Positions 47,830-57,036 are shown, counted from the first letter of the stretch. The stretch is DNA of 64,000 bases from Parerythrobacter_A sp963799315 (GCA_963799315.1 CAWCWP010000001.1:1240001-1304000); one strand, 5' to 3'. Numbers and translations are program-made. Notes: a model not told the origin generated them from the sequence alone.

Positions 47830-48618
47830 ATGCAAAGCGACGTCGCCCGCACCACCGCAGAAACCGCACCGCATGAAGGCACGGACGGCACGCAGGCCGG
47901 ACAGAAAACGGTCGCACTGGTCGATGACGACCGCAACATCCTGACGACTGTGTCCATCGCCTTGCAGGCGGAAGGTTATGCCACGCGGCTGTATTCCGAT
48001 GGCGAGGCCGCGCTGAAGGCGCTGCTGGAAAATCCGCCTGACCTCGCGGTGTTCGATATCAAGATGCCGCGCATGGACGGCATGGAATTGCTGCGCCGCC
48101 TGCGCGAAAACTCGGCCCTTCCCGTCATCTTCCTGACCAGCAAGGACGAAGAGGAAGACGAGGAAGCGGGGCTGGAACAGGGCGCGGACGATTACATCGC
48201 CAAACCGTTCAGCCTGCGCCTGCTCACCGCCCGCATCCGCGCTATCCTGCGCCGCGCCGAAGCGCGTTCGCGCATTGCGAACCTCGGCTATGCTGCGGGG
48301 CAGGCGGAGCGGCAGGGCGTCATCGAACGCGGCAGGCTGTCGATGGACCCGTCGCGGCACGATGTGCTGTGGGACGGCGAGGCAGTGCCGCTGACCGTCA
48401 CCGAGTTCCTGATGCTGGAAGCGCTGGCGGTGCGCCCCGGCGTCATCAAGTCGCGCAACCTGCTGATGGATGCTGCCTATCCCGACGATATCTTCGTCGA
48501 CGACCGCACGGTCGATAGCCATATCAAACGAATGCGCCGCAAGTTCCGGAGCGTCGATCCGGAATTCGGCGCGATCGAGACGCTGTACGGGGCCGGTTAC
48601 AGTTTCACCGATGGCTGA
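47830..48618 (+). CDS. chvI: DNA-binding response regulator ChvI
   Basis: A 262-residue OmpR-type regulator. It has LVDDDRN, phospho-acceptor D76 (VFDIKMPRMDG), FLTSKDEE and DYIAKPFSLRLL, then a winged helix (LTVTEFLMLEALAVRPGVIKSR, VDSHIKRMRRKF). The order chvI-chvG-hprK-rapZ-IIA-HPr is the usual alphaproteobacterial arrangement. The first 25 residues are a non-conserved tail. Its stop overlaps the chvG start by eight bases. Confidence 0.93.
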   Translation: MQSDVARTTAETAPHEGTDGTQAGQKTVALVDDDRNILTTVSIALQAEGYATRLYSDGEAALKALLENPPDLAVFDIKMPRMDGMELLRRLRENSALPVIFLTSKDEEEDEEAGLEQGADDYIAKPFSLRLLTARIRAILRRAEARSRIANLGYAAGQAERQGVIERGRLSMDPSRHDVLWDGEAVPLTVTEFLMLEALAVRPGVIKSRNLLMDAAYPDDIFVDDRTVDSHIKRMRRKFRSVDPEFGAIETLYGAGYSFTDG

Positions 48619-50218
48619 CGTGACTGGTAGCGGACGGAAGCTGGCGCGGCGTTTGCCCAGCGGCCTGGTCGACGTCGGGCTGGAACGGTTGAGCTGGTCG
48701 CGGCGGTTGTCGCTCACCACCCGCATTCTGGCGGTGAACCTGCTGCCGCTGGCCCTGCTGGGCGGCGGCATATTCTATCTCGACGGATACCGCAGCCAGC
48801 TGCTGGGCGAACGCTACAAGCTGGCGCGGATCGAGGCGCAGATTACCGCCGAGGCGCTGGCCGGTGCCACCAAGGAACGGCAGGAGGCGTTGCTCGTCCA
48901 GATCGGCAAGGAACAGCGGATGCGGATGCGTATCTTCGACGCCGAAGGGTTGCTGTGGGCCGACAGTTTCGCGCTGGACGAACCCGCCTTCACTTTTGCC
49001 GATCCATCGGATGACGAGTGGAGCGATGATCTGGCGCAGACGCTGGACCGCATCCTCGATGCCGTCGTCGCGGCGGAACCGGTCGAAGACTATATCGAAC
49101 CGGAGTCCAACGTCGCCAACAGCTGGCCGGAACTGGCGCGGGCGCGCGAAACCGGGCTGAGCCAGATACAACTGCGGGACTGGTCCGACGGGTCGCCCGT
49201 CATCACCGCCGCCGCACCGGTGGGCACCAATGGCGTCACCCTGCTGACGACGCGCAATGCACTCGACATTACCGAAGCGGTGCGCGCCGCGCGCACCACG
49301 CTGGGTATCGGCGTCTTCCTCGCGCTGGTCGGCTCGATCCTGCTTTCGCTGTATCTCGCGCGCACCATCGTCATACCGCTGCGCACCCTATCGACCGCCG
49401 CGCAGCGCGTGCGGCTGGGGCGCGACCGCGATGTGGAGGTGCCGCGCCTGCCGGACCGTCGCGACGAGATCGGCCTGCTGGCGCGCGCGGTCTCCGACAT
49501 GACCGACACGCTGCGCGACCGGATCGATGCGGTCGAACACTTTGCCGCCGATGTCGCGCACGAAATCAAGAACCCGCTCGCCAGCCTGCGCAGCGCGGTG
49601 GAGTCGCTCGACCGCGTGGACGATACCGATTTGCGCGCGCAACTGCTCGGTATCGCGCAGCACGATGTGCGGCGGATCGACCGGCTGGTGACCGAGATTT
49701 CCGATGCCAGCCGCGTCGATGCGGAAATATCGCGCGCCCGGTTCGAAGCCATCGACCTCGCTGCGCTGACCCAGGCCATCCTCGACCGCCGCGCCAGCCG
49801 GGGCCGTGACGGCGATGTCGCCATCGAATTTACCCGCCCGATGGCGGCAGCGCCCGTTATGGGCGTGCCGCTTCGGCTGGAGCGCGTGATCGAAAACCTG
49901 CTCGACAATGCGACGTCTTTCTCTCCGGCGGGCGCCAGTGTGTACGCGACGATCATTGTGGCCGATGAATGCGTCGATCTTGCCATCGAAGACGATGGAC
50001 CCGGCATTCCCGAAGAGGACCGCGAAAAGGTTTTCCGCCGGTTCCATTCGGACCGCCCGAAGGAAGAGGATTTCGGCAATCACAGCGGGCTGGGGCTGGC
50101 GATGGCGCGCACCATCGCAGAGGCGCATCACGGGCGTCTGCTGGCTATGGACAGCGAGGGCGAAAGGACCGGCGCACGCCTCGTCCTGCGCCTGCCCAAT
50201 GCGGAATGGCAGCCGTGA
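48611..50218 (+). CDS. chvG: Sensor histidine kinase ChvG
   Basis: A 535-residue kinase: an N-terminal helix (ILAVNLLPLALLGGGIFYL), a periplasmic domain (residues 60-225), a second helix (LGIGVFLALVGSILLSLYLA), a HAMP linker, H-box FAADVAHEIKNPLASLR, N-box VIENLLDNATSF and DDGPGIP. In other alphaproteobacteria ChvG senses envelope and acid stress. It overlaps chvI by eight bases and hprK by four (GTGA). Confidence 0.92.
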   Translation: MADVTGSGRKLARRLPSGLVDVGLERLSWSRRLSLTTRILAVNLLPLALLGGGIFYLDGYRSQLLGERYKLARIEAQITAEALAGATKERQEALLVQIGKEQRMRMRIFDAEGLLWADSFALDEPAFTFADPSDDEWSDDLAQTLDRILDAVVAAEPVEDYIEPESNVANSWPELARARETGLSQIQLRDWSDGSPVITAAAPVGTNGVTLLTTRNALDITEAVRAARTTLGIGVFLALVGSILLSLYLARTIVIPLRTLSTAAQRVRLGRDRDVEVPRLPDRRDEIGLLARAVSDMTDTLRDRIDAVEHFAADVAHEIKNPLASLRSAVESLDRVDDTDLRAQLLGIAQHDVRRIDRLVTEISDASRVDAEISRARFEAIDLAALTQAILDRRASRGRDGDVAIEFTRPMAAAPVMGVPLRLERVIENLLDNATSFSPAGASVYATIIVADECVDLAIEDDGPGIPEEDREKVFRRFHSDRPKEEDFGNHSGLGLAMARTIAEAHHGRLLAMDSEGERTGARLVLRLPNAEWQP

Positions 50219-50721
50219 GCGGGGATGCTTCCGCGATCCATCAATACACCGCTGTCGCAATCGCGGGGCGCGGTGTGCTGCTGTCCGGCCCGCCGGGATG
50301 CGGCAAGTCCAGCCTCGCCCTCGCTCTCATCGACAGGGGCGCGGTGCTGATCGGCGATGACGGCGTGATGCTGACGGTCGATGGCGATGCGGTCATCGCT
50401 GCACCCGCACCGCAGACACAGGGCCTTCTGGAAATCCGCAATGTCGGTATCGTGCCGATGGAATGCACAGCGGCACCTGTCGCGCTGGTCGTCCGGTTCG
50501 ATCACGATGCGCCGCGCTATGTCGAGGCGGCGCCACCTGAAATGCTGGCCGAAATGCTGGCCGGAATCGCGGTGCCGCATCTCTCCATGCATTTGTCCGG
50601 CCACGCCGCGCCGGTTCGCATCGAGCAGGCGTTGCGCCTGCACGGATTGCATTTCGAAGGGATGGAAAGCCTGTCCGGGGGGTTCCCAAACCGCGCCGGA
50701 GCGCGCAGGGCCGGAGGATGA
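50215..50721 (+). CDS. hprK: HPr kinase/phosphorylase, short alphaproteobacterial form
   Basis: HprK phosphorylates HPr on the regulatory serine. Only the C-terminal kinase domain is present (168 residues): P-loop GPPGCGKSS, ALIDRGAVLIGDDGV, LLEIRNVGIV. The N-terminal domain found in Firmicutes is absent, as is normal in alphaproteobacteria. GTG start overlaps chvG as GTGA; the stop overlaps rapZ as ATGA. Confidence 0.92.
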   Translation: MSGDASAIHQYTAVAIAGRGVLLSGPPGCGKSSLALALIDRGAVLIGDDGVMLTVDGDAVIAAPAPQTQGLLEIRNVGIVPMECTAAPVALVVRFDHDAPRYVEAAPPEMLAEMLAGIAVPHLSMHLSGHAAPVRIEQALRLHGLHFEGMESLSGGFPNRAGARRAGG

Positions 50722-51650
50722 GTCGCGCCGTCGATCCACAACGCATCCTGCTCGTCACCGGCCTGTCGGGCGCCGGCAAGACCACGGCGCTGCGCGAACT
50801 GGAAGACCTGGGATGGGAAGCGATCGACAATTTTCCGATCCGCCTGCTCGACCGTATGGTGGGCGGCGATACTGCTCCGTCCCCCGCCCCATCTTCCGCC
50901 GATGCCCCGCCCGGCCCGCTCGCCATCGGCTTCGATTCGCGCACCCGCGGCTTCGTGCCCGCCGAGATCATCGCGCAGGTGAAGGAGCTGGACGCGCGCG
51001 GCGATATCCAGCTGACGACGCTCTTTATCGATTGCGCCAGCGGCGAGCTGGAACGCCGCTACGACGAAACGCGGCGGCGGCATCCGATGGCGCACGACCG
51101 CCCGGTGCGCACGGGCATCATGGCGGAACGCGAACTGCTCGATCCGCTGCGCCGCTGGGCCGATATGGTGATCGACACCACCGCCTATTCCAGCAACGAC
51201 CTGAAGCGCGCCGTGCGGGCCGGATTTGCCGACGACGCGCCCGAAGACATGGCGATCATCATCTCCAGCTTCGGCTTCGCACGCGGCACCCCGCCGCTCG
51301 CCGACCTCGTTTTCGACATGCGCTTTCTCGACAATCCGCACTGGGTCGAAGGCTTGCGCGAACAGACCGGGCTGGACAGCGCCGTGGGCGCGCATATCCG
51401 CACCGACCCCGCATTCGACACCGTGTTCGGCCAGATCCGCGACCTGCTGCTCACCCTGCTCCCGCGCTATCGGGCGCAGGGCAAAAGTTACGTCAACATC
51501 GCCTTCGGCTGCACCGGCGGGCGGCACCGTTCGGTCTTTACCGCCGCGCAGATGGACGCGGCGCTGCGCGATGCAGGCTTTTCGCCTACCGTCATTCACC
51601 GCAATCTCGGCTCGCGCGCTGCGGACGCGCTCGAAGGTTTACAGACATGA
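50718..51650 (+). CDS. rapZ: RNase adapter RapZ-like, nucleotide-binding
   Basis: A 310-residue protein. Walker A GLSGAGKTTALRELEDLG, DNFPIRLL, RVRTGIM-like (PVRTGIMAERELL), SFGFARGTPPLADLVFDMRFLDNP and GCTGGRHRSV are all family marks. In E. coli RapZ controls glmS mRNA; in alphaproteobacteria its role with PTS is less clear. A low-complexity insert (APSPAPSSADAPPGP) is unusual. It overlaps hprK by four bases. Confidence 0.93.
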   Translation: MSRAVDPQRILLVTGLSGAGKTTALRELEDLGWEAIDNFPIRLLDRMVGGDTAPSPAPSSADAPPGPLAIGFDSRTRGFVPAEIIAQVKELDARGDIQLTTLFIDCASGELERRYDETRRRHPMAHDRPVRTGIMAERELLDPLRRWADMVIDTTAYSSNDLKRAVRAGFADDAPEDMAIIISSFGFARGTPPLADLVFDMRFLDNPHWVEGLREQTGLDSAVGAHIRTDPAFDTVFGQIRDLLLTLLPRYRAQGKSYVNIAFGCTGGRHRSVFTAAQMDAALRDAGFSPTVIHRNLGSRAADALEGLQT

Positions 51651-51690
51651 CTTCACGCGTCCCCTTCCTGCCTACGCGAGTGCTGCACCC

Positions 51691-52128
51691 GTGATCGGTG
51701 CGGTCATCGTGACGCATGGCAATCTCGCCAGCGAGTTCGTTGCGGCGCTGGAGCACGTGGTCGGCCCGCAGGAGGCGCTGGCAACCGTCTGCATCGGTCC
51801 GCAGGACGACATGGAAGTCCGGCGCGAGGACATCGCCACTGCCGTCGCCACCGTCGATAATGGCGACGGCGTTGTGCTGCTGACCGACCTGTTCGGCGGC
51901 ACTCCGTCCAATCTCGCCATATCCCTGCTCGAACCGGGCCGGGTGGAGGTCATCGCTGGCATCAACCTGCCCATGCTGATCCGGCTGGCGGGCGCGCGCA
52001 AAAGCATGTCGGTGTCCGACGCGGTGAAGGCTGCCTGCGAGGCGGGAAAGAACTACATCACGGTGGCGTCGGCCCTGCTCGGAGATACCGACGGCACGGC
52101 AGACAGAGATGTGGCGGCAACGCGATGA
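51691..52128 (+). CDS. PTS sugar transporter subunit IIA, mannose family (EIIA)
   Basis: A 145-residue EIIA-Man protein: VIVTHGNLASEFV with the phosphoryl-accepting His (THG), LLTDLFGGTPSNLA and VIAGINLPMLIRLAGAR. In this setting it works in regulatory phosphotransfer (nitrogen-type PTS), not sugar import. The GTG at 51691 is chosen as it gives the usual IGAVIVTHG start; there is no strong Shine-Dalgarno sequence. Stop overlaps the HPr start (ATGA). Enzyme I is not in the window. Confidence 0.9.
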   Translation: MIGAVIVTHGNLASEFVAALEHVVGPQEALATVCIGPQDDMEVRREDIATAVATVDNGDGVVLLTDLFGGTPSNLAISLLEPGRVEVIAGINLPMLIRLAGARKSMSVSDAVKAACEAGKNYITVASALLGDTDGTADRDVAATR

Positions 52129-52405
52129 GCGAACTGCGCAGGACACTCACCATCGTGAACCAGCGCGGTCTGCATGCACGGGCCAGCGCGCGCTTTGTCG
52201 AAGCGGTCAGCGAATTGCCCGGACACCGTCTCGGTGCGTGTCGCGAAGGGCGGCAACAGCGCGGCGGGCGGATCGATCCTCGGCCTGATGATGCTGGGCG
52301 CGGCGAAGGGCGATGTGGTCGAGCTGATCGTGGCCGGGGACGACGCCGCGCCGGTCGATGGACCAGCTGGCGGCGCTTATCGAGAACGGGTTCGGCGAAG
52401 AGTGA
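52125..52405 (+). CDS. ptsH: Phosphocarrier protein HPr (two frameshifts)
   Basis: A 92-residue corrected protein: active-site H17 in NQRGLHARASARFV and the regulatory serine S50 in GGSILGLMML, so HprK control looks possible. Extra bases near 52219 (ELP to DTVSVRVA) and near 52360 (VD to DQLAALIENGFGEE) break the frame. Start overlaps the IIA gene by ATGA, stop overlaps the rRNA methyltransferase GTG by GTGA. Confidence 0.92.
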
Positions 52406-53238
52406 GCGTGGCCGAATCTGCCAGTAAGCCTACTGCCGAGCGGCACACCATTACCGGTTTTTCCAACCCGATGGTCAAGCGGCTGCGCAGCCTGCGCGAC
52501 AAGAAGCACCGGCGGCGCGAGGGCCTGTTCCTGGCCGAGGGGCTGCGCCTGCTGACCGATGCGCGCGAATGCGGCCATGTGCCGCAAGTGCTGGTAATGG
52601 CGGCGGGGCGCGATCCCCATCCGCTGGTCGCCGCGCTGGAACGCGATGTGCACGCGGCGGGCGGGACAGTGATCGAGACCACGCCTGACATTTTGGCGAA
52701 GATTACCGGCAAGGCGAACCCACAAGTCGTCGCCGGTGCCTTTGCCGAACTCGACACCGCGCTGGACCGGATCGACCGCGATACCGCGCCGATCTGGCTG
52801 GTGGCACAGGCGCTGCGCGATCCGGGCAATCTGGGCACCATGCTGCGCACGGCGGATGCGGTCGGCGCGGGCGGGCTGATCCTGATCGACGATTGCACCG
52901 ACCCGTTCGGGGTCGAGGCGGTGCGCGCCAGCATGGGCGCGATTTTCACGCAACGGCTTGCGCAGGCACGGTGGGAGGAATTCGTGCCGTGGCTGCGCTC
53001 CGGAAACGGCCAGCTGGTCGCCGCGTCCCTGCGCGATGCCGTCCCCTATCGAGGCGCGCCCTACACCGCCCCGTGTTTCGTCATGGTCGGCAACGAATCG
53101 CAGGGCCTGCCCGAAGCCTACGAGGCCGCATGCGACCTGCGCGTAACCATGCCGATGCGCGGGCGCGCCGACAGCCTCAATGCGGCGATGGCGGCGGGTG
53201 TGCTGGCCTATGAAGTGCTGGCGACTCTGGACGGTTAG
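52402..53238 (+). CDS. TrmH/SpoU family RNA 2'-O-methyltransferase
   Basis: A 278-residue SpoU-type methyltransferase with the knotted SAM site: ALRDPGNLGTMLRTADAVGAGGL, the middle VGNESQGLPEAYEAACD and the C-terminal RVTMPMRGRADSLNAAMAAGV. The N-terminal FSNPMVKRLRSLRDKKHRRREGLFLAEG is the substrate-binding region of 23S rRNA (RlmB-like) enzymes. The exact site is unknown. It starts with GTG overlapping the HPr stop. Confidence 0.9.
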   Translation: MSVAESASKPTAERHTITGFSNPMVKRLRSLRDKKHRRREGLFLAEGLRLLTDARECGHVPQVLVMAAGRDPHPLVAALERDVHAAGGTVIETTPDILAKITGKANPQVVAGAFAELDTALDRIDRDTAPIWLVAQALRDPGNLGTMLRTADAVGAGGLILIDDCTDPFGVEAVRASMGAIFTQRLAQARWEEFVPWLRSGNGQLVAASLRDAVPYRGAPYTAPCFVMVGNESQGLPEAYEAACDLRVTMPMRGRADSLNAAMAAGVLAYEVLATLDG

Positions 53239-53323
53239 TTGGTAAAATCCGCGTTTGGGTCGCTGAGTTGGAAAGAACGAAAATGACCGTAGCAGCGCGA
53301 AACGGCGTAGGAAAACGCCGAAG

Positions 53324-54742
53324 CTATCGCGCCTTCAAGGCCTTTTCCGCTTCCACCGCATCCGCCTCGCCGTAAGTCGGCTCTTTCTCGATCTGCGGCA
53401 CGTCCTCGATCTCCTTGGAAATCTCCAGGCCCTTCTCCGCCATGCGACGACCCGAGGTCAGCACGTTGCGTTCGAAACTGCCGACGAACTTGTTGTAATT
53501 CGTGACCGCCGTTTCCAGCCCGCCGCCAACACGCTTCATATGTTCGGCCGCGACCCGCAAACGGTCATACAATTCGGCACCCATACGCCCGATTTCCGGC
53601 GCTTCGGAGGCCATCTTGTCCTGCCGCCACACCTGCGCCACGGTGCGCGCAATGGCGACCAGATTGGTCGGCGTCGCCAGCAGCACGCGCTTTTCGAAGG
53701 CGAAATCCCACAGCTCCGGATCATGCTCCAGCGCGGCGGCGACGAAATGTTCGCCCGGCACGAACATCACGACATAATCGGGCGCTTCGTCGAACTGGCT
53801 TTGATAGCTTTTCGCGCCCAGCGTCTGCACATGGTTGCGCATGGATCGGGCATGAGCATCCAGTGCCGCCTTGCGGGTGTCATCATCGTCCGCTTCGAAC
53901 GCCTCTTGATAAGCGTTCAGCGAGACCTTGGCGTCGATCACCAGTTTCTTCTGGCCCGGAATATTCACGATGGCATCGGGCCGCAGCCGCCCCGCCTCGG
54001 TATCCATCGACTGTTCCAGATGGAAGTCGGTGTGCTCGGCCAGCCCGCTTTGTTCGAGCACATTCTGCAAGGCCCGCTCGCCCCATCGCCCGCGCGCCTT
54101 GGGCGCATTGGTCAGAGAATTGCCCAGCCGCTGCGCCTCGCGCCGGACTTCTTCCTGCCCCAGCCGCATCGTTTCGATCTGGGTGCGCAACGCAGTAAAA
54201 GCATCGACCCGCTGCTTTTCCAGCAACCCGACCTGATCCTCATATTGCTTCAGGCGCTGCGTCACAGGTTGCAGCAGCGACTGCAACTTCTCCGCCGACG
54301 CTTTTTCCGAATGCCCGAACCGCTCGCTCGCCCGCTCCAGAAACGCTTCCTGCGCCTTGCCCAGCACCGCATTGCCGGTGTTCTGGAACTCCTTGAGCAT
54401 CTCGCCGCGCGCCTCGACCAGCAGCTTCTTCTGCTCGTCGAAATTGGCCGCATTGGCTTTCAGCGTCGCCAGTTCGGCGCGCGCCGTTTCGCCATCCTTG
54501 CGCGCTGTGTCGAGCTGAACCTCCAGCCCGTCCACCCGCGTCGCCTTCTCGCGCGCAGCCTCCAGATCGGCAAAGGCGCGCAGGTACTTCGCGTCCAGCT
54601 CACGCGCCTCCCCGTCACGCGCATCAAACCGCGCCTTCACCTCGGCAACCGGGCGCGACCCGGCGAACCAGCCGAGCAGCAGGCCCAGCGCGATACCGAT
54701 AAGGCCGACGATCAATGCGGGATATATCCATCGCTGGAACAT
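53324..54742 (-). CDS. rmuC: DNA recombination protein RmuC
   Basis: A 472-residue protein: an N-terminal membrane helix (YPALIVGLIGIALGLLLGWFAG), a long coiled coil (residues 30-200), and the RmuC nuclease-like domain (PKARGRWGERALQNVLE, QKKLVIDAKVSLNAY, VPGEHFVAAALEHDPEL, VLLATPTNLVAIARTVAQVW). RmuC limits inversions at repeats. The ATG at 54742 is chosen because it opens the membrane helix. Confidence 0.92.
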   Translation of the reverse strand: MFQRWIYPALIVGLIGIALGLLLGWFAGSRPVAEVKARFDARDGEARELDAKYLRAFADLEAAREKATRVDGLEVQLDTARKDGETARAELATLKANAANFDEQKKLLVEARGEMLKEFQNTGNAVLGKAQEAFLERASERFGHSEKASAEKLQSLLQPVTQRLKQYEDQVGLLEKQRVDAFTALRTQIETMRLGQEEVRREAQRLGNSLTNAPKARGRWGERALQNVLEQSGLAEHTDFHLEQSMDTEAGRLRPDAIVNIPGQKKLVIDAKVSLNAYQEAFEADDDDTRKAALDAHARSMRNHVQTLGAKSYQSQFDEAPDYVVMFVPGEHFVAAALEHDPELWDFAFEKRVLLATPTNLVAIARTVAQVWRQDKMASEAPEIGRMGAELYDRLRVAAEHMKRVGGGLETAVTNYNKFVGSFERNVLTSGRRMAEKGLEISKEIEDVPQIEKEPTYGEADAVEAEKALKAR

Positions 54743-54839
54743 AGCCGGAACCTCATGGCGCGGCCAAGCCGCGTTGTCACGATTTCGGAACCTATCCCCC
54801 ACCCCGCTCGCTTCGTCCTTGAAAACAGGAGAAAATACG

Positions 54840-55238
54840 ATGTCGATCAAGGAAATGATCCAGGACCACCCCGCCGTCGGTGACGACTACAACGAACAGC
54901 TCGGCGAGGCGGTGAAGCATGCGATGTATGGCGCGGCGATCATGAACAGCTGCGCCGATGCGTGTCTGGCCGAAGACGACGCGAAGGACCGCGCCGAGTG
55001 CATCCGCCGGTGCCTCGATGCGAGCGATGCCTGCACCGCCTTTTACCGCGTCGGCAGCCGGCGCACCGGCGGCAATGTCGCTACCATCAAGGCGGTCGGT
55101 GCAGCGACGATCATCGCGTGCGAACAATGCCTTGAGCATTGCGAGAAGCACGACGACCCGCATTGCACCCGCTGCGCGACGATGTGCCGCGAGGTGATCG
55201 AGGATGTGAAGAAAGCGGTGCAGGGTCTGGGGCACTGA
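54840..55238 (+). CDS. Four-helix-bundle copper-binding protein (DUF326-type, Cys-rich)
   Basis: A 132-residue protein with 11 cysteines in CxxxC-type steps (CADACLAE, CIRRCLDASDAC, CEQCLEHCEKH, CTRCATMC), the layout of four-helix-bundle copper-storage (Csp/DUF326) proteins. The Cys faces would line the inside of the bundle. No signal peptide is seen, so it is cytosolic. An AGGAG precedes the ATG by about nine bases. Metal identity is inferred from the family. Confidence 0.85.
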   Translation: MSIKEMIQDHPAVGDDYNEQLGEAVKHAMYGAAIMNSCADACLAEDDAKDRAECIRRCLDASDACTAFYRVGSRRTGGNVATIKAVGAATIIACEQCLEHCEKHDDPHCTRCATMCREVIEDVKKAVQGLGH

Positions 55239-55252
55239 TCTTGGTTCTGCCA

Positions 55253-55350
55253 ACCCGGACCTGATGCGGGGTGACGATGTTTCGTCATTGCGAGCGTAGC
55301 GCGGCAATCCAACGTTGGAGATGGGTTGCCGCGCTGCGCTCGCAACTGAC
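55253..55350. repeat. Repeat fragments: family B (B3) and family A (A1)
   Basis: CCCGGACCTGATGCGGGGTGAC at 55253-55275 is a half copy of family B. GTCATTGCGAGCGTAGCGCGGC at 55284 onward pairs with GCCGCGCTGCGCTCGCAAC ending at 55350; this is family A. The remaining 130 bases to def hold no gene I can support. Confidence 0.8.
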
Positions 55351-55483
55351 GAATTAATTAAGATGGTTCCGTAATGTAATGCTCAGCCCGCCCTAAAGCG
55401 GGTCGCAAGCGCGACTGCGCGCCGGAGCTTACGTACCGCCCTCTCGGAGGCCGGCCGTTAAGCCGATCAGTTGCGAAAGAAAG

Positions 55484-56053
55484 TCACGCCGCCCGACGCA
55501 GCTTCGTTAGCTTTTTCAACGCCATCTGTCGTTTCAAACGGCTCAGGTGGTCGATGAAAAGCACCCCTTCGAGGTGGTCCATCTCGTGTTGCAGGCAGGT
55601 TGCCAGCAACCCGTCCAATGCCTCTTCGTGTTCCTTGCCGTCGACATCGCGATACCGCACGCGGCAAGTGCTGGGCCGGTCGACGTCGGCGTAGATTTCG
55701 GGGACCGAGAGGCAGCCTTCCTGATAGGTCGCAACTTCTTCGGACGGGTCGAGGATTTCGGGGTTCACGAACACGCGCGGGTCGTTCTTGATCGGCTGGT
55801 GCGTGTGGGCATCTCCGCCGTGTTCGGTGCATTCGACCGGCTCGGCGTCCTCGTCCGGTTCCTGAAGGTCGATCACCAGCACGCGCTGCGGCACGCCGAC
55901 CTGTATCGCGGCCAGCCCGATGCCGGGGGCGTCGTACATCGTATCGAACATATCGGCGACGAGCGTCTTGAGGTCGTCGTCGAACGCGGTGACGGGTTCG
56001 GACACGGTCTTTAGCCGGGGGTCCGGCACTTCGAGAATTTCACGGATAGCCAT
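55484..56053 (-). CDS. def: Peptide deformylase
   Basis: Def removes the formyl group from new proteins. The three motifs are complete: GIGLAAIQVGV, EGCLSVP and QHEMDHLEGVLF (the two His and Cys bind the metal). The 189-residue length is normal for alphaproteobacteria; it has an acidic insert (EPDEDAEPVECTEHGGDA). fmt, the formyltransferase that does the reverse step, is 1.2 kb away on the other strand. Confidence 0.95.
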   Translation of the reverse strand: MAIREILEVPDPRLKTVSEPVTAFDDDLKTLVADMFDTMYDAPGIGLAAIQVGVPQRVLVIDLQEPDEDAEPVECTEHGGDAHTHQPIKNDPRVFVNPEILDPSEEVATYQEGCLSVPEIYADVDRPSTCRVRYRDVDGKEHEEALDGLLATCLQHEMDHLEGVLFIDHLSRLKRQMALKKLTKLRRAA

Positions 56054-56439
56054 GCGGGGCGAGGTAGAGCGTGTGGCGCGGGTTTTCAACGACTGGTGCT
56101 ATGTCCGTCATGGTGGAGAAGAAGTGTTTTTCGCGCGCAGAGGCGCAGAGGCACAGAGGAGGCCGAGCTTGGTGTCGGGAGTTCGCACGATTTCCCTCAT
56201 ACCTTGGAGCAGCGTTTGCGGCGAAGCCGCTTTCAAAACTTCTTTTCTCGCGCTCTTACGTACCGGGGGATTGGAAAGGCCTGCGGCGCAACCCCCTCTG
56301 CGCCTCTGCGCCTCTGCGAGCGAAATACTTTTTTCGAAGAAGACGCTTCATTCGCAATTACAAAAAGCGTGTTTTCGATTGGCAGGGCACCCCTCCACCA
56401 TGCTGCGCATGGTCCCCCTCCCCAGTAGATGGGGAGGAA
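56054..56439. repeat. 386-base gap with a long inverted repeat (family D)
   Basis: No gene is seen. Arms are about 56123-56159 and 56294-56340: AGTGTTTTTCGCGCGCAGAGG... against ...CTCTGCGAGCGAAATACTT, each with tandem CTCTGCGC / GCAGAGGC units. The centre (56160-56290) is not obviously repeated. Outside the arms, 56345-56435 is unassigned. Confidence 0.75.
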
Positions 56440-57036
56440 TTACCCTACCGGCCGCCGTGCCCGCAATGCCTGCGCCAGCGTGCCCTCGTCGAGGTAGTCG
56501 AGCTCTCCGCCGACCGGCAGGCCGTGGGCCAGTTGCGTGATGCGGACGGCAGCGTTTTCCAGCCTTTCCGCGATGTAGTGGCTGGTGGTCTGCCCCTCCA
56601 GAGTGGCGTTCATCGCCAGCACCACCTCCTCGACACCACCCGCCTCGATCCGCGCGAACAGCGAGGCGAGGTTGAGGTCTTCGGGCCGCACGCCGTCCAT
56701 CGCCGACAGCCGCCCGCCCAGCACGTGATAGGTGCCCGCAAACAGCCGCGCGCGGTCCAGCGCCCACAGGTCCGCCACATCCTCCACCACGCACAGCGAT
56801 TTCGTATCGCGTTTGGGATCGGCGCAGATGCCGCACGGGTTCTGCGTATCGACATTGCCGCAGGTATCGCACTCGACCAGCCGGTCGCGCACCTCGCCCA
56901 GCGCATCGAGCAATTCGCCCAGCGCGGTTTCGCGCCGCTTCACCAGCCACAGCACCGCCCGCCGCGCCGATCGCGGGCCAAGTCCGGGCAGGCGCGCCAG
57001 CGATGCGGCCAGCGTTTCGATTTCGGTGGAAGCCAT
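56440..57036 (-). CDS. recR: Recombination protein RecR
   Basis: RecR works with RecO in loading RecA at gaps. The 198-residue protein has the N-terminal helix-hairpin-helix (LARLPGLGPRSARRAVLW), the Cys4 zinc finger CDTCGNVDTQNPCGICAD, and the Toprim motif (VVEDVADLWALD, LAMNATLEGQTT). The frame is intact. Next to it are family C repeats in front of fmt. Confidence 0.95.
   Translation of the reverse strand: MASTEIETLAASLARLPGLGPRSARRAVLWLVKRRETALGELLDALGEVRDRLVECDTCGNVDTQNPCGICADPKRDTKSLCVVEDVADLWALDRARLFAGTYHVLGGRLSAMDGVRPEDLNLASLFARIEAGGVEEVVLAMNATLEGQTTSHYIAERLENAAVRITQLAHGLPVGGELDYLDEGTLAQALRARRPVG

Noticed and set aside
51647..51694. Short frame MTSRVPFLPTRVLHP starting in the rapZ stop (ATGA)
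   Set aside because: Only 15 residues, and the IIA protein starts naturally at GTG 51691. No homology seen.
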